Virus record (IMG/VR): IMGVR_UViG_3300033145_002563
Coordinates: 1 to 64,000 of that record
Direction: 5' to 3' (one strand)
From: a virus
DNA: 64,000 nt
The position numbers were made by a program, and so were the translations under genes. Positions 25,920 to 34,304 of this stretch are shown in pieces. Within the stretch, counting starts at the first letter, position 1. Every line of letters begins with the position of its first letter. Below the pieces are notes generated by a model. It saw only the letters and a list, made by a program, of their open reading frames with translations, did no database searches and had not been told where the DNA came from.

Positions 25920-26686
25920 CTTCCATACCCCACCAAATTTCTTCTTAACCACCATTCTATCTGACCGAGTTGCCATTCATAATCAATATCTAGGGCAGGA
26001 TCCTTCTGCTTATAACCCAAAATCTTCGGACCCAACCACCTTTGAGGCAACATACCACCTTCGATAAACTCTAAACATTCAGGAGTGACTACAGCACACG
26101 AACAATCATAGAACCAAGCATCATCTCCCGAGTCTCTGTTACAATCAACTCCATCCATAATATCAGGACAGAAAGGAAGAAGCCACCCTTCACTTCTCCT
26201 AAGTGTAATAATAACCCTAGCTCGATAAGGAGAAAACATATTATACCTACTGACAGTACAAATAGAACTATACTGGCTCCTTTTCTCTTTCATAATTGCA
26301 ATCATTTTGCTGATCATTTCCGCCGTGATGCAAGGGGCATTCGCAAACATAAGAACTACCAACTCAAATGGCTGGACCACAGCAAATCCAGTATCACCAC
26401 CAATAATACAATCTTTAATCCACTTATAAGCATGAACAAACACATCTTCTGCTAAAGCCTCATCAGTAGCAAGCTCCGACGGTCTATTGATTACAGTTGC
26501 TCCATGATATTCAGCTAAGTACTCCAACTCTCCATCTTCTGTGGAAAAGAAAACTTCATCAACCTCTTTACAACCCCTTGCAGCAGAAATAGGATAACTC
26601 ATTAAAGGAGATCCATTCAATTCGTAAACATTTTTCCTAGCAAAACCTTTACTACCACCTCGTCCAATCACAATTGCTGGGACCAT
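25916..26686 (-). CDS. NeuA-like cytidylyltransferase
   Basis: 256 aa from ATG 26686. It shows VPAIVIGRGGSKGFARKNVYELNGSPLMSYPI (CMP-sugar synthetase N-terminal motif with GGSKGF), FSTEDGELEYLAEYHGATVINRP, and LATDEALAEDV. The second cytidylyltransferase of the window, its sequence differs considerably from the 13546 gene. Overlaps the dehydrogenase downstream and the radical SAM gene upstream. Confidence 0.85.
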   Translation of the reverse strand: MVPAIVIGRGGSKGFARKNVYELNGSPLMSYPISAARGCKEVDEVFFSTEDGELEYLAEYHGATVINRPSELATDEALAEDVFVHAYKWIKDCIIGGDTGFAVVQPFELVVLMFANAPCITAEMISKMIAIMKEKRSQYSSICTVSRYNMFSPYRARVIITLRRSEGWLLPFCPDIMDGVDCNRDSGDDAWFYDCSCAVVTPECLEFIEGGMLPQRWLGPKILGYKQKDPALDIDYEWQLGQIEWWLRRNLVGYGR

Positions 26687-27645
26687 TTCCCCTCCTTTAT
26701 CACTTCCGCTGTGCGCAAAAAGCACCCATCACAGGCCTCTATTCTATGAGCATATCCATAACTATGTCCCATCCTCATATTAATCATAGTTTCAGAAAAC
26801 CATGCATCACTAATCGACATTTCCGGAAACGTTCCTAACTTGGCCTTCAAACGATCATCATGATTGCAAGGTAAGATCGTCCCATCCCACAGGATACTTA
26901 GTCTCTGCCATAATTGGGGACAGGACCAATCTGATATTAAATTATACACACGAGAATGCATACTCTTGTAGTCAATGTAAGATACTTCATCAGCCAAGGG
27001 CCAAAATGTTCCATAGTATTTCTGTAAATCAATTCCTGGAAGATCTACAGTCTGTATTCGTATCTTTGTTTTATAATGCCAAACAGCACAAATAGCTCTA
27101 AACTCAGCAATCTTCTCAACCACCTTATCATAATTAGCCCCCACTCTATTTCCTTCATATGTTTCTTTACTATGCCCATCAACACTGAAACTTATTCTAT
27201 CCAGTCCAGCATCCAACAAAGCCTTAGATTTACCTTCTGTAAGTAAAGTACCATTAGTATTCAAATACACATCTATCAATCCCTTAAATTTTGCATAAGC
27301 TACCATTCTTGGCAGCCCTTTATGTAGCAAAGGTTCCCCTCTGCCAATTGTATGAAACTTAATACCAAAACAATTATTACTTGCCGCCTCATCTATTATC
27401 CTCTGATAAAGTTTCCAAGAAATGAATCCTTTTCTGAAATCTCCATGCGTCTGTGCACAATATGGACATTTTAGATTACAAGCAGAAGTAGCTTCCACAT
27501 CAAGGAATAAAGGAAAATCTTCTACTATAAAATTCTTTGGATTCTCGTGCCATTTCGTTCTATACTCTTGATACTTTCCTCCTCTATCCAACTCGCTAAT
27601 ATCCTGACCCTTAAGGGTGTGGTAATTTGTGTTGATATTGTCCAT
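26668..27645 (-). CDS. Radical SAM protein (SPASM-like)
   Basis: 325 aa from ATG 27645. The core is LFLDVEATSACNLKCPYCAQTHGDF with CxxxCxxC, then GRGEPLLHKGLP. Cysteines in LPCNHDD and ACDGCFLR near the C-terminus resemble a SPASM/twitch auxiliary cluster. It begins the large glycan operon, with a 119-bp IS-derived element upstream (27723). It may act on a sugar or peptide. Confidence 0.85.
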   Translation of the reverse strand: MDNINTNYHTLKGQDISELDRGGKYQEYRTKWHENPKNFIVEDFPLFLDVEATSACNLKCPYCAQTHGDFRKGFISWKLYQRIIDEAASNNCFGIKFHTIGRGEPLLHKGLPRMVAYAKFKGLIDVYLNTNGTLLTEGKSKALLDAGLDRISFSVDGHSKETYEGNRVGANYDKVVEKIAEFRAICAVWHYKTKIRIQTVDLPGIDLQKYYGTFWPLADEVSYIDYKSMHSRVYNLISDWSCPQLWQRLSILWDGTILPCNHDDRLKAKLGTFPEMSISDAWFSETMINMRMGHSYGYAHRIEACDGCFLRTAEVIKEGKWSQQL

Positions 27646-27722
27646 CTTTGTATCCTTTACTTTTAGAGAAATCACAATCCACAGCCCCGTCTATCACTCT
27701 TTCATACAAGTCAGTACTCCAT

Positions 27723-27841
27723 GTGACTATTCCGTCAGCTAAAGCAGACGGCTTCTACGGATACGCCGAGAGTCTGTAGCCCCAGACTCAAACGGGCTTT
27801 CATCTGCCAGCTAAAGCAGGCAGTCTCCCCGCACGTATTTA
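27723..27841 (-). mobile_element. 119-bp IS200/IS605 derivative, copy 1
   Basis: On the minus strand, a left end TAAATACGTGCGGGGAGACTGCC-like segment with hairpin is followed by the last codons of a tnpB-like frame (SLGLQTLGVSVEAVCFS) and the right-end hairpin GCCGTCTGCTTTAGCTGACGG, ending ATAGTCAC. Length is identical to copies at 46437 and 48160 (119 bp). There is no coding capacity for TnpA or TnpB. It would be mobilised in trans. Confidence 0.85.
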
Positions 27842-27919
27842 GTAAATTCAATTCTCTTGTATGTTGCGAGTAGTCGTACATAAGAGCAGCGCAGGCCGCA
27901 GACTGTGATTCTCCTCCTA

Positions 27920-28273
27920 TCAAAAATAACCTACAACAAAAAGTTGTAAAAAATGAACAAACTGATCGATAATAGTATATCTATTTACTATAACTTTGTC
28001 CCGTTTCTCCCAAGAAACTGTTCCTGTTGAGATTTTCCAAAGATCAGTTACAAAGTGACCAACAAAAAGAAACAAAACCTTCCAAAACGAGAAGATATGA
28101 TAAGCAACTAAAACAAGGCAAATACACCCACTCCACATGAAACAATGAAATAAAAGAACAAGAAAACTTTTCGATTTGTACCTACTAATAAAAGGGGAGC
28201 GAAGGATAACATCTCCATAAAAGTGAGCAAACAGAAGCCAAAAGTAAACCTCAACCGTTTTTGTTAGTATCAT
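27920..28273 (-). CDS. DUF3307-like membrane protein
   Basis: 117 aa from ATG 28273. Pattern is FWLLFAHFYGDVILRSP, KSKSFLVLLFHCFMWS, VGHFVTDLWK and TIIDQFVHFLQLF: four hydrophobic helices bearing conserved H-D, K, D and D-x3-H, typical of DUF3307. Membrane location inferred; function unknown. Overlaps a 58-codon gene upstream. Confidence 0.75.
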   Translation of the reverse strand: MILTKTVEVYFWLLFAHFYGDVILRSPFISRYKSKSFLVLLFHCFMWSGCICLVLVAYHIFSFWKVLFLFVGHFVTDLWKISTGTVSWEKRDKVIVNRYTIIDQFVHFLQLFVVGYF

Positions 28274-28427
28274 AAAACTCGCTCCAAGTCTCACTAACAA
28301 CTTCTATAAGAGAACCCCATCGTTCTTCCCACTCAACAAACTTACTTCTATCGCCCGTCTCCTCAAAATATTTCAAAGCTGCCATCCCATCAGCGATAGC
28401 CAAATCTAAAGAATCTATCTCTTTCAT
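28251..28427 (-). CDS. Hypothetical 58-aa phage protein
   Basis: ATG 28427 to TGA 28251. The product starts MKEIDSLDLAIADGMAALKYF and continues with EETGDRSKFVEWEERWGSL, helical and acidic. It overlaps the DUF3307 gene by 23 nt and ends just inside it. It looks coding, but no family is assigned. Confidence 0.5.
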   Translation of the reverse strand: MKEIDSLDLAIADGMAALKYFEETGDRSKFVEWEERWGSLIEVVSETWSEFYDTNKNG

Positions 28428-28515
28428 CGTATGGTTCCCCCATTCATTGATTCCTGCTCTTTCTTTCTCTGGGTATCTACCAACACCATACTTCTCCTTG
28501 ATAAAACGTCTTCCA

Positions 28516-28734
28516 TCATACGTCTATTTTTCTTTCTGGTCTTTCATCATTTTTAATCAAACAAAGCGAAAGTGTTTCCTTCTCTTCTACCACTTCCACT
28601 TCTTCACATTGAATAGATTTTTGCTCATCTAAAGCCCGAGATAGCCTTGTAAAAGATAGCCTTGTAAAAGCTAAAGCCCGAGACAGCCTTGTAAAAGCCG
28701 ATGCCGCTTGTCGCACAGTCAATCCCAAACTCAC
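28516..28734 (-). CDS. Hypothetical protein with AFTRLS repeats
   Basis: 72 aa, GTG start overlapping the stop of the SbcC-C gene. The N-terminal part has SAFTRLSRAL, AFTRLS and FTRLSRAL, produced by duplicated DNA blocks around 28640-28700. The C-terminus is RPERKIDV, similar to the RPLRKINV endings elsewhere in the window. Coding status is uncertain. Confidence 0.4.
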   Translation of the reverse strand: MSLGLTVRQAASAFTRLSRALAFTRLSFTRLSRALDEQKSIQCEEVEVVEEKETLSLCLIKNDERPERKIDV

Positions 28735-29360
28735 TATCTACTACATACCTCACTAATTCCATTTTTCAAAGTAACTTCAAAAATTTTATCAGCAGCAATA
28801 GAAAACAAAACATCCCCTACTATAATCATCTGAATATTCAATTCATCGCTTATCTCTTTCAGCATAGCTCCACACTTCTTCTGATTTGATTCCCCACGGA
28901 GATGCTTAAAAGGCTCATCTAGAATAAGAACATTCCTCCTTCTTGGCCTCTCCAAGGACCACAAAGCTATACGGAGAGCAAAAGCAGCCACATCAACCTG
29001 TCCAATGCCTCCCGCTTCTGTAGGAGTTAATCTATTTCCTCCCCTTTCAAAAAAAAGATCACACTCAGTCTTCCCTCGTCGTAGAGTGAACTCTACCACA
29101 AAACCATAGGGATCTTCAAAGACTGAAGACAATGCTAAAGAGACAAGATCAGCAATCCTGCACTCCAACAACTGTTGAGTCTCTTGAGCAACAATACGAG
29201 CAATCTCACGAGCCTGCTCTATATCTTCTAAAGCCTCCTGAAGTTTAGCTCTCTTGTCCTTCTTCATATCCAGAGTTGTTTCCAGTTGAAGAAGTCTTCC
29301 CTTCTCCCTGGTCAACTTCTCTCTGGACTGTTTGACTTTCTCGCTGAGGAAGTTTTCCAT
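28734..29360 (-). CDS. SbcC/Rad50-like ATPase, C-terminal half
   Basis: 208 aa. Coiled coil (KVKQSREKLTREKGRLLQLE onward), then signature motif region GGIGQVDVAAFALRIALW, Walker B RNVLILDEPFKHL and a D-loop-like MIIVGD. It would form one half of the ABC-type ATPase that partners the SbcD nuclease for end processing. The N-half is encoded at 33013. A tnpB element and sbcD separate the two, so the split is at the gene level. Confidence 0.85.
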   Translation of the reverse strand: MENFLSEKVKQSREKLTREKGRLLQLETTLDMKKDKRAKLQEALEDIEQAREIARIVAQETQQLLECRIADLVSLALSSVFEDPYGFVVEFTLRRGKTECDLFFERGGNRLTPTEAGGIGQVDVAAFALRIALWSLERPRRRNVLILDEPFKHLRGESNQKKCGAMLKEISDELNIQMIIVGDVLFSIAADKIFEVTLKNGISEVCSR

Positions 29361-29432
29361 GCCTCACACTATACTCCTCTAATTCACTTCTTTCCTGACT
29401 GACATACTCCCAAGGCTAAAGCTCTTGGGGTT

Positions 29433-30461
29433 CTAAGGTTGGCTTTGGATTGAAACCATTGCCTTTTGGCGGGTATCAGTGCTCCGCTCTAACGCATCTC
29501 TGTCTACGATAGATAGATCGATGCTATTTGACTTTAATGCAATATTAAATCCGGCATTTCCATCAGCATGATCAACGTGCCCGCAATGAGGACACTTAAA
29601 TATTTTATCATTGCGATTGCCAAGAAAGCCGCAGCGACTACACGATTTTGAGGTATAGCATGGGTCAATCTTAACAACTTTAACGCCTTGCAGCTTGGCT
29701 TTATATTCTATCATTTGTTTTAATTGATAGAATGACCAACTGTTCAAAGCATACTTAAAAGGTTTTTTTAATTTGGCTGTTTTTCTAATATCAGTTAAAT
29801 CCTCTAAATTTATATTTGCATTTGATTCGATTGCAAATTGAACAATTTTTTTACTTATTTTGTGGTTTAAGTCTTTAACTATTCGGCTTTCACGGTCTTT
29901 GATTGTTTTAACTTTTTTATATTTACCTTTTTTCTGTAAATCTTTACGAATATTTTTATACTTTGTATGGATATGGTTTGCCTTTTTACCAAGTTTTATA
30001 ACTTTGCCAGTTTGAGGATTAACAATAACAGCAGCATGGCCAGTTGTGTTTAAATCAACTCCAACCGCAATCTCTTTATTAATTATTTCTGATTCTATAA
30101 TACTGACCGAAATAAATATAAACTGATTGTTGATTTCAATTTGATTTATCTTTTCAAAGTTGTTTAAATATTGATAGGCAAAGGAAAATTTTAGGCATGG
30201 GATTGAGACCATTTTTTCTTTTCTATTAACTTTGATTCCTTGGTTTGGGATTATTAAATTAACATTATGAACCTGTTTAATTTTTCTATTTTTAACATAT
30301 TTTCTAAGAATCTGATTAGAGATAATAGATTTTAGACCAAATTGCTTTACATATTTACTCGATAAAACATTATGCTCTATTCCAAATCGAGCTACCTGCT
30401 TGGCTTTTTTAAGCTCAGAACTAAAGTCTTTATTATGTTTTATTTTATATGTTAAAATCAT
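29433..30461 (-). CDS. tnpB: TnpB, RNA-guided nuclease of IS200/IS605
   Basis: 342 aa. The RuvC Asp is in AVGVDLNTTGHAAVIV; Glu in INLEDLTDIRKT; and last Asp in VDHADGNAGFNIA. Zinc ribbon is SCSRCGFLGNRNDKIFKCPHC. This copy lacks the long N-terminal helical domain typical of most TnpB, so it is a divergent subtype unrelated closely to the one at 3590. The ATG overlaps the tnpA remnant stop (ATGA). Confidence 0.9.
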   Translation of the reverse strand: MILTYKIKHNKDFSSELKKAKQVARFGIEHNVLSSKYVKQFGLKSIISNQILRKYVKNRKIKQVHNVNLIIPNQGIKVNRKEKMVSIPCLKFSFAYQYLNNFEKINQIEINNQFIFISVSIIESEIINKEIAVGVDLNTTGHAAVIVNPQTGKVIKLGKKANHIHTKYKNIRKDLQKKGKYKKVKTIKDRESRIVKDLNHKISKKIVQFAIESNANINLEDLTDIRKTAKLKKPFKYALNSWSFYQLKQMIEYKAKLQGVKVVKIDPCYTSKSCSRCGFLGNRNDKIFKCPHCGHVDHADGNAGFNIALKSNSIDLSIVDRDALERSTDTRQKAMVSIQSQP

Positions 30462-30583
30462 TTTCCTTTTTGACTTTCAATATATTTTTTTACAACATCT
30501 AAAGAAACTGCGCCGACTGTTGAAACAAATTTACTTCGTGTCCAGAGGCAAGGCAACCTGCTTTTAAGCCAAGGGAATTTCTT
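30458..30583 (-). pseudogene. tnpA: TnpA (Y1 transposase) C-terminal remnant
   Basis: Only 41 codons remain after an in-frame TGA: KKFPWLKSRLPCLWTRSKF, then VSTVGAVSLDVVKKYIESQ. This matches the C-terminal end of IS200 transposases (about 140 aa), including the VSTVG and K-Y-I-E-x-Q segment with the catalytic Tyr, but the HUH motif is missing. The left-end hairpin directly abuts it, so an internal deletion removed the rest of tnpA. Confidence 0.8.
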
Positions 30584-30653
30584 TCAACTATGTCCCTTCT
30601 GAAAGGACTAACCAGTTGATACGAAACAAAATATGCTTTTATGAATACCCCAC

Positions 30654-30893
30654 TCACCAGCTATACTCCTTTTCTAATTCTTCCATTCCTCTTTCAACTT
30701 TTCCCCCCAATCTCTCTTTCTTCTTTGTAAGAGAGTCAACAAGTTTTTCTGCTTCTTTCTCTGAAGAGCAACCAAACTCATTCTTGAGTCTCTTCATCTT
30801 CTCACTCAGTCTTCCTTCAAGATTAGCCTCGTCAGATTTGGCTTCTGAGATTTCCCCTTTTAATTTTCTTAGTCTGTCCTCAATACCTTCCAC
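30654..30893 (-). CDS. Small coiled-coil protein
   Basis: 79 aa, GTG start. Heptad-rich (EDRLRKLKGEISEAKSDEAN, then KKKERLGGKVERGMEELEKEY). It could be part of the SbcC coiled coil encoded separately, given the flanking SbcC-C and SbcD genes. Stop TGA after KEYSW lies next to the tnpB element; the native C-terminus may have been altered by insertion. Confidence 0.55.
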   Translation of the reverse strand: MEGIEDRLRKLKGEISEAKSDEANLEGRLSEKMKRLKNEFGCSSEKEAEKLVDSLTKKKERLGGKVERGMEELEKEYSW

Positions 30894-30976
30894 TTACACA
30901 TTCACCTCCTTTTACTAAAAATTCATACCTCATCATACCTTAACCGTTCTCCGATACCTACTCAAATCTCATGCAT

Positions 30977-31882
30977 CTATATATTTTCCCAAATCAAATT
31001 CCTCACTTCCTCCTTAGTTTTATTCTTCTCAAAAAAGCCTTGTAGGTTATTCTTGTATGAGAGAGCAATCTTATAGCCCTCTTTAAGAGACTTCACAAGG
31101 AGTTGTCGGCGCTCATCTCGCCTCTGGACCTCCTCAATATGCTCCCGACTCAACACCTCCTCAGCAGGAGTGCAGGGAACCTCAACCACCTCTAATTCCT
31201 TAGTTTCTGTATCATAGAGACCCACACAAGGTTTATGATCCAGCTGATCCGCTTTCATTCTCATAAGGCTTCCAGCGTTAAACAAATATCGATCCCCCAC
31301 TTGAAACATAAAATGCTGATGGTTATCTCCAGATACAATAAGATCATACTCGTTATGTTTCATGAGAAAAGCCTTACCATAATCTGCTGTCTGTCCGGCC
31401 CAAAGTTCCTGTTTAACTATCATACGGTGAATAAGAAGAATCTTAATCCAACCTTTTACTTTCTCCCTTCTCGGAATTTCTTGTCCCCAATGACATCCAA
31501 TTAATTCAACTCTCTCACTAGGGAAGGACCACAGATTTTCATCACTATCAACAATTTTCACCGTGCCGGCAGCGTCTAAAACAGACAATCCAGTACGATT
31601 AAGGCTTTTCAAAGAATGATGAAGCATCTCATGTTGACCAAATACAGTATAGAAATCTTCAAACTCTTCATCAATCATCCTTTGAATGAACCACCGCAGA
31701 ACAAACCGACTTGGAGGCTCTGAATTGATTAGATCCCCTGCATGCAAAATAGACGCTTCTCTTTTCTGAGCCAAGTTTAAAACCCAACCAACCTTCTTCT
31801 CTTGAGCAGCAAAATAGTCATCTGTCCTGGCTTGTGGGGTTCGTTCTCGTAAGTGCCAATCTCCTGAAATGAGGAACTTCAT
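30977..31882 (-). CDS. sbcD: SbcD/Mre11-like metallophosphoesterase nuclease
   Basis: 301 aa. It has the five phosphoesterase motifs: SGDWHL (D-x-H), LHAGDLIN, VFGQHEML (in place of GNHD), LLIHRM and VSGDNHQH. With the SbcC halves at 28734 and 33013 it would make a double-strand-end processing complex for phage recombination. The fourth-base change in motif 3 (GQHE) is conservative and common in phage homologues. Confidence 0.9.
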   Translation of the reverse strand: MKFLISGDWHLRERTPQARTDDYFAAQEKKVGWVLNLAQKREASILHAGDLINSEPPSRFVLRWFIQRMIDEEFEDFYTVFGQHEMLHHSLKSLNRTGLSVLDAAGTVKIVDSDENLWSFPSERVELIGCHWGQEIPRREKVKGWIKILLIHRMIVKQELWAGQTADYGKAFLMKHNEYDLIVSGDNHQHFMFQVGDRYLFNAGSLMRMKADQLDHKPCVGLYDTETKELEVVEVPCTPAEEVLSREHIEEVQRRDERRQLLVKSLKEGYKIALSYKNNLQGFFEKNKTKEEVRNLIWENI

Positions 31883-32238
31883 CTTGTTACAGCCTCCAGA
31901 AGCCTTTCCTCAATTGGAAGAATAGGATCAGCATTGTAGTAACTCTTGTGATCAAATATCAATCCAACATTGCAGCTTTCCAAAACTTCAAAAGCTTCTT
32001 TTCTCTCAATAGATAACTGATTTTCCTGCCTTCTGTAAGCAGAAACAGCCCTCCTTCGAGCTCTTCCTCTGGCATGTTCCTTATTTACAACCTTTTCAGA
32101 AAAACTACACAGAGTAACCCCTCGACACAGAACATCATCAGGAAACTTAGCCAAGCAGACAGTGATTCTAGGAACTCTCTGTCCATCTCTCATATAGTAG
32201 TAATGTTCTTCAACAGGAGCTAGATTCTTCCTATTCAT
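31879..32238 (-). CDS. Hypothetical phage protein
   Basis: 119 aa. VPRITVCLAKFPDDVLCRGVTLCS, then ARGRARRRAVSAYRRQ and FDHKSYYNADP. Small conserved phage protein of unknown role in this recombination block. A small element (32239-32512) is inserted immediately upstream of its ATG, removing the native ribosome-binding region. Confidence 0.65.
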   Translation of the reverse strand: MNRKNLAPVEEHYYYMRDGQRVPRITVCLAKFPDDVLCRGVTLCSFSEKVVNKEHARGRARRRAVSAYRRQENQLSIERKEAFEVLESCNVGLIFDHKSYYNADPILPIEERLLEAVTR

Positions 32239-32512
32239 TAAAATTCAGGCAAGGAAACCGCCTCATTTATGTGGCAGAGGAATTGCCTGCCTCCTTTTTT
32301 GTTTGACATTGATAAAACTGTGTTGTATTGCTTTCCCAAATCCTAACCAACTGTGCTGATAGCGTTAGGTCTATTGCAGTGCATGATAGTGCATGATGCT
32401 GCAATAGGGGTTGCAGTCAATCAACCTGAAGTACCTCCGTTCTTGCTTACAAGCGGGGCACAGCCCGAAAACTGGAAGGACAAACCGTCTGCTTTAGCTG
32501 ATGGTGGTTGAC
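32239..32512 (+). mobile_element. Second-family small element at TTCAT, 274 bp
   Basis: Its left end, AATTCAGGCAAGGAAACCGCC with hairpin, immediately follows TTCAT; its right end GTCTGCTTTAGCTGATGG-TGGTTGAC is at 32490-32512. An inner palindrome CTATTGCAG...CTGCAATAG with duplicated GTGCATGAT is near 32370-32405. Shorter relatives occur at 55248 (100 bp) and 63754 (86 bp). Confidence 0.7.
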
Positions 32513-32562
32513 TTTTACCTCCTCTCTAAAAAGAAAAGACCCGGAAGTGGAATGAATATGAG

Positions 32563-32726
32563 GTGACTACTCCGTCAGCTAAAGCTGACAGCTTCTACGA
32601 ATACACCGAAGGACTGTAGCCCCAGTCCTAATATGTTTAATGCTGCATTAACGTCTCTATTAAGAGACAAGGACCACAAGCGATTCATCTGCCACTTAAA
32701 AGAAACAGTCTTCTCGCTGATTTTTT
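32563..32726 (-). mobile_element. 164-bp IS200/IS605 derivative with tnpB C-terminal codons
   Basis: On the minus strand, left end AATCAGCGAGAAGACTG, a fragment of TnpB (NRDVNAALNILGLGLQSFGV, the region around the last RuvC Asp), then GTCAGCTTTAGCTGACGGAGTAGTCAC. Target flank is TTAT. A deletion joins the left end with the last about 30 codons of tnpB. Confidence 0.8.
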
Positions 32727-32838
32727 ATAAGGAATTAATACTCCTGTAAGAATCACTCCAAAAAACCACAGCAAAAAAACAAAACAAAGCACACAGCCCG
32801 TCAAGTCTAGTGAATAGATAAACAAACCAATGGCTCAT
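32725..32838 (-). CDS. Small membrane protein, 37 aa
   Basis: ATG 32838 after AGGAGGTATGTT. MSHWFVYLFTRLDGLCALFC is strongly hydrophobic and resembles short phage membrane proteins that begin W-x-x-YL-x-TRLD. Its stop codon and last two codons lie at the left edge of the 32563 element, so the native C-terminus may have been changed. Role unknown. Confidence 0.6.
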   Translation of the reverse strand: MSHWFVYLFTRLDGLCALFCFFAVVFWSDSYRSINSL

Positions 32839-33012
32839 AACATACCTCCTTTAGTCCTTTTGTTTTGTGGGTTTTGGATGTAGTTGTTTGGATTCACTGT
32901 CCTGTAACCACATCCAGTCCCACGTTAAAAGTTAAGGGGGAAATGAATGTAGTAGTTCGCTTGTTAGATCCATATTCTAATGCTGTAACCACATTCAGTC
33001 TCCCTAAAACAT
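32839..33012 (-). promoter_or_regulatory. Leader region with repeats and hairpin potential
   Basis: The 174 bases upstream of the 37-aa gene contain a direct repeat (GTGGTTACAG, once within 32890-32910 and again within 32980-33000 on the minus strand), and a possible stem between GGATGTGGTT and AACTACATCC about 30 nt apart. This may be a regulatory leader; no protein frame is apparent. Confidence 0.35.
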
Positions 33013-34116
33013 TTATGCTACACCTGCCTGCGGGTGTAAACAAGAACCAAACTCTTCCACAATAGGACAAAGCCCCTCTCGCCTCGCTTCTTCGATCAAT
33101 TCACTGTAATCACTTTCTAGATCCTCAACCTTCTTAGAAACAGAATCAAGAGATTGATCCAACTCCTTAATACTCCTCATTATAGACTCCAATCTACTAA
33201 GTTCAGCATCTAACTCTTTATGCTCCTCAATTCTAGTAAGGATAAAATCAACCTTCTTCTCATCCACAATTACAATTTCCGATAGGTGTTCCCGAGTCTC
33301 CTTTATTTCATCGAGTGCCCTCAAAAGAACATCAAGCTCCTCCGACACTTCATTGTATTCATCTAAAAGGGACATAAGCCCGTCATACTTTTCTTCGACA
33401 GCAAGAAACTCTCTAACCTCCTTCAAAGATTCTTTTACACCACAAACCTCCTCAAGTGTCGTCTGTAGTAACTGTAAATCAGAATCGACCTTTTCATACA
33501 CAACAAAATTTTTCTCAACTCCTTCAATCAGGATCTCAATGTCAGGAAGATCAACAAACTCCTTCATCTGATCTTCCAACTCCACCACATCTCCATCTAC
33601 AAACTTGATTTCCTTTCTTGTAGAATTGTGAAGGGAGTTGAGGTTGCTCGCAAGAGTGTCGATTTCATCTAATCGCACAACTCTATTAAGTGTACGAGCA
33701 ACCTCTCCCGGTGAATCGGCCAGGAGAAATACCGGATCAAGCTGCCTCTGTAAACAACTTCGGCCCAGATTGAACGCCTCCTTTACTCTCTCTGGAACAT
33801 CCTGACCGAAACCTACGAGTGAATCAGACTCATCACCATCTACTATATAGACATTCTCTGTTGTTCCTCTCCTCCTCTCTACCTTTATCTCAGGAGTCTC
33901 AATAACTACAGAAGTCTTATCCTTCTTTTTCGAAAACCAAGATCTAATATCTCCTGGATAACCGCTCGGCTTATTCTCTGCATTAAATCTTATTGCTCTT
34001 ATAATAACAGATTTGCCTTTGTCAGTTTCACCAGTAATGACATTGACGCCTAGGTCAAAATCAAGTCTGGTATCTTTATGGCTTTGGAAATTCTTTATTT
34101 CAAGAGAGTTAATCAT
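33013..34116 (-). CDS. SbcC/Rad50-like ATPase, N-terminal half
   Basis: 367 aa. MINSLEIKNFQSHKDTRLDF and Walker A GVNVITGETDKGKSVIIRAIRF at the N-terminus, Q-loop and a long coiled coil, ending LCPIVEEFGSC, which could act as a zinc hook. Pairs with the separately encoded C-half (28734) and SbcD (30977). ATG overlaps the upstream 63-codon gene by ATGA. Its first 20 bases are duplicated at 36413-36434. Confidence 0.85.
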   Translation of the reverse strand: MINSLEIKNFQSHKDTRLDFDLGVNVITGETDKGKSVIIRAIRFNAENKPSGYPGDIRSWFSKKKDKTSVVIETPEIKVERRRGTTENVYIVDGDESDSLVGFGQDVPERVKEAFNLGRSCLQRQLDPVFLLADSPGEVARTLNRVVRLDEIDTLASNLNSLHNSTRKEIKFVDGDVVELEDQMKEFVDLPDIEILIEGVEKNFVVYEKVDSDLQLLQTTLEEVCGVKESLKEVREFLAVEEKYDGLMSLLDEYNEVSEELDVLLRALDEIKETREHLSEIVIVDEKKVDFILTRIEEHKELDAELSRLESIMRSIKELDQSLDSVSKKVEDLESDYSELIEEARREGLCPIVEEFGSCLHPQAGVA

Positions 34117-34118
34117 TT
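34097..34118. repeat. 22-bp direct repeat, left copy (start of SbcC-N gene)
   Basis: ATTTCAAGAGAGTTAATCAT followed by TT. It contains the first codons of the SbcC-N gene on the minus strand. An exact second copy is at 36413-36434, on the far side of the TIGR-like cassette. Confidence 0.9.
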
Positions 34119-34304
34119 TCTTACTCTACTAAGTATCCAAGCAAATGCGAGAAACCATTTTAGATTTTCATAATCCTTTCTCCTTGCTGCCCGCATACGT
34201 CCTACAACTTCAGGAAAAGTTTCCAATTTCTTACTAGCAATTTCCAATTTCTTATCAGCAAAAAGTTTAAAAAATTCAGCCTTTAAAAATTTTCTTTTAT
34301 CCAT
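34113..34304 (-). CDS. Small basic protein of the TIGR-like cassette
   Basis: 63 aa from ATG 34304, preceded by AAAGGAGGTAGACAA. Lys/Arg-rich (RKFLKAEFFKLFADKKLEIA, MRAARRKDYENLKW). Its Shine-Dalgarno lies within a degenerate copy of the array motif (TGTGAAAGGAGG). No domain recognised. Third gene of the cassette; nucleic-acid binding is a guess from its charge. Confidence 0.55.
   Translation of the reverse strand: MDKRKFLKAEFFKLFADKKLEIASKKLETFPEVVGRMRAARRKDYENLKWFLAFAWILSRVRK

Larger units (their letters stand above)
29393..30640 (-). mobile_element. IS200/IS605-family element with tnpB and tnpA remnant
   Basis: The minus-strand order is a left-end hairpin (AGTCCTTTCAGAAGGGAC near 30590-30620), the final 41 codons of tnpA, tnpB, and the right-end hairpin CCCAAGAGCTTTAGCCTTGGG (29410-29430). 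The hairpin loop (AGCTTTAGC) resembles the right end of the tnpB element at 3487. The left boundary is approximate. It sits between sbcC-C and a small coiled-coil gene. Its AT content is higher than neighbouring genes, suggesting a different origin. Confidence 0.75.

Noticed and set aside
27735-27923. 62-aa minus-strand frame at the first 119-bp element
   Set aside because: Its C-terminal part is just the tnpB 3' end left in the element and the rest is out of context.
32360-32410. Palindrome CTATTGCAG...CTGCAATAG as an independent terminator
   Set aside because: It lies within the 274-bp element and has no T-run on either strand.
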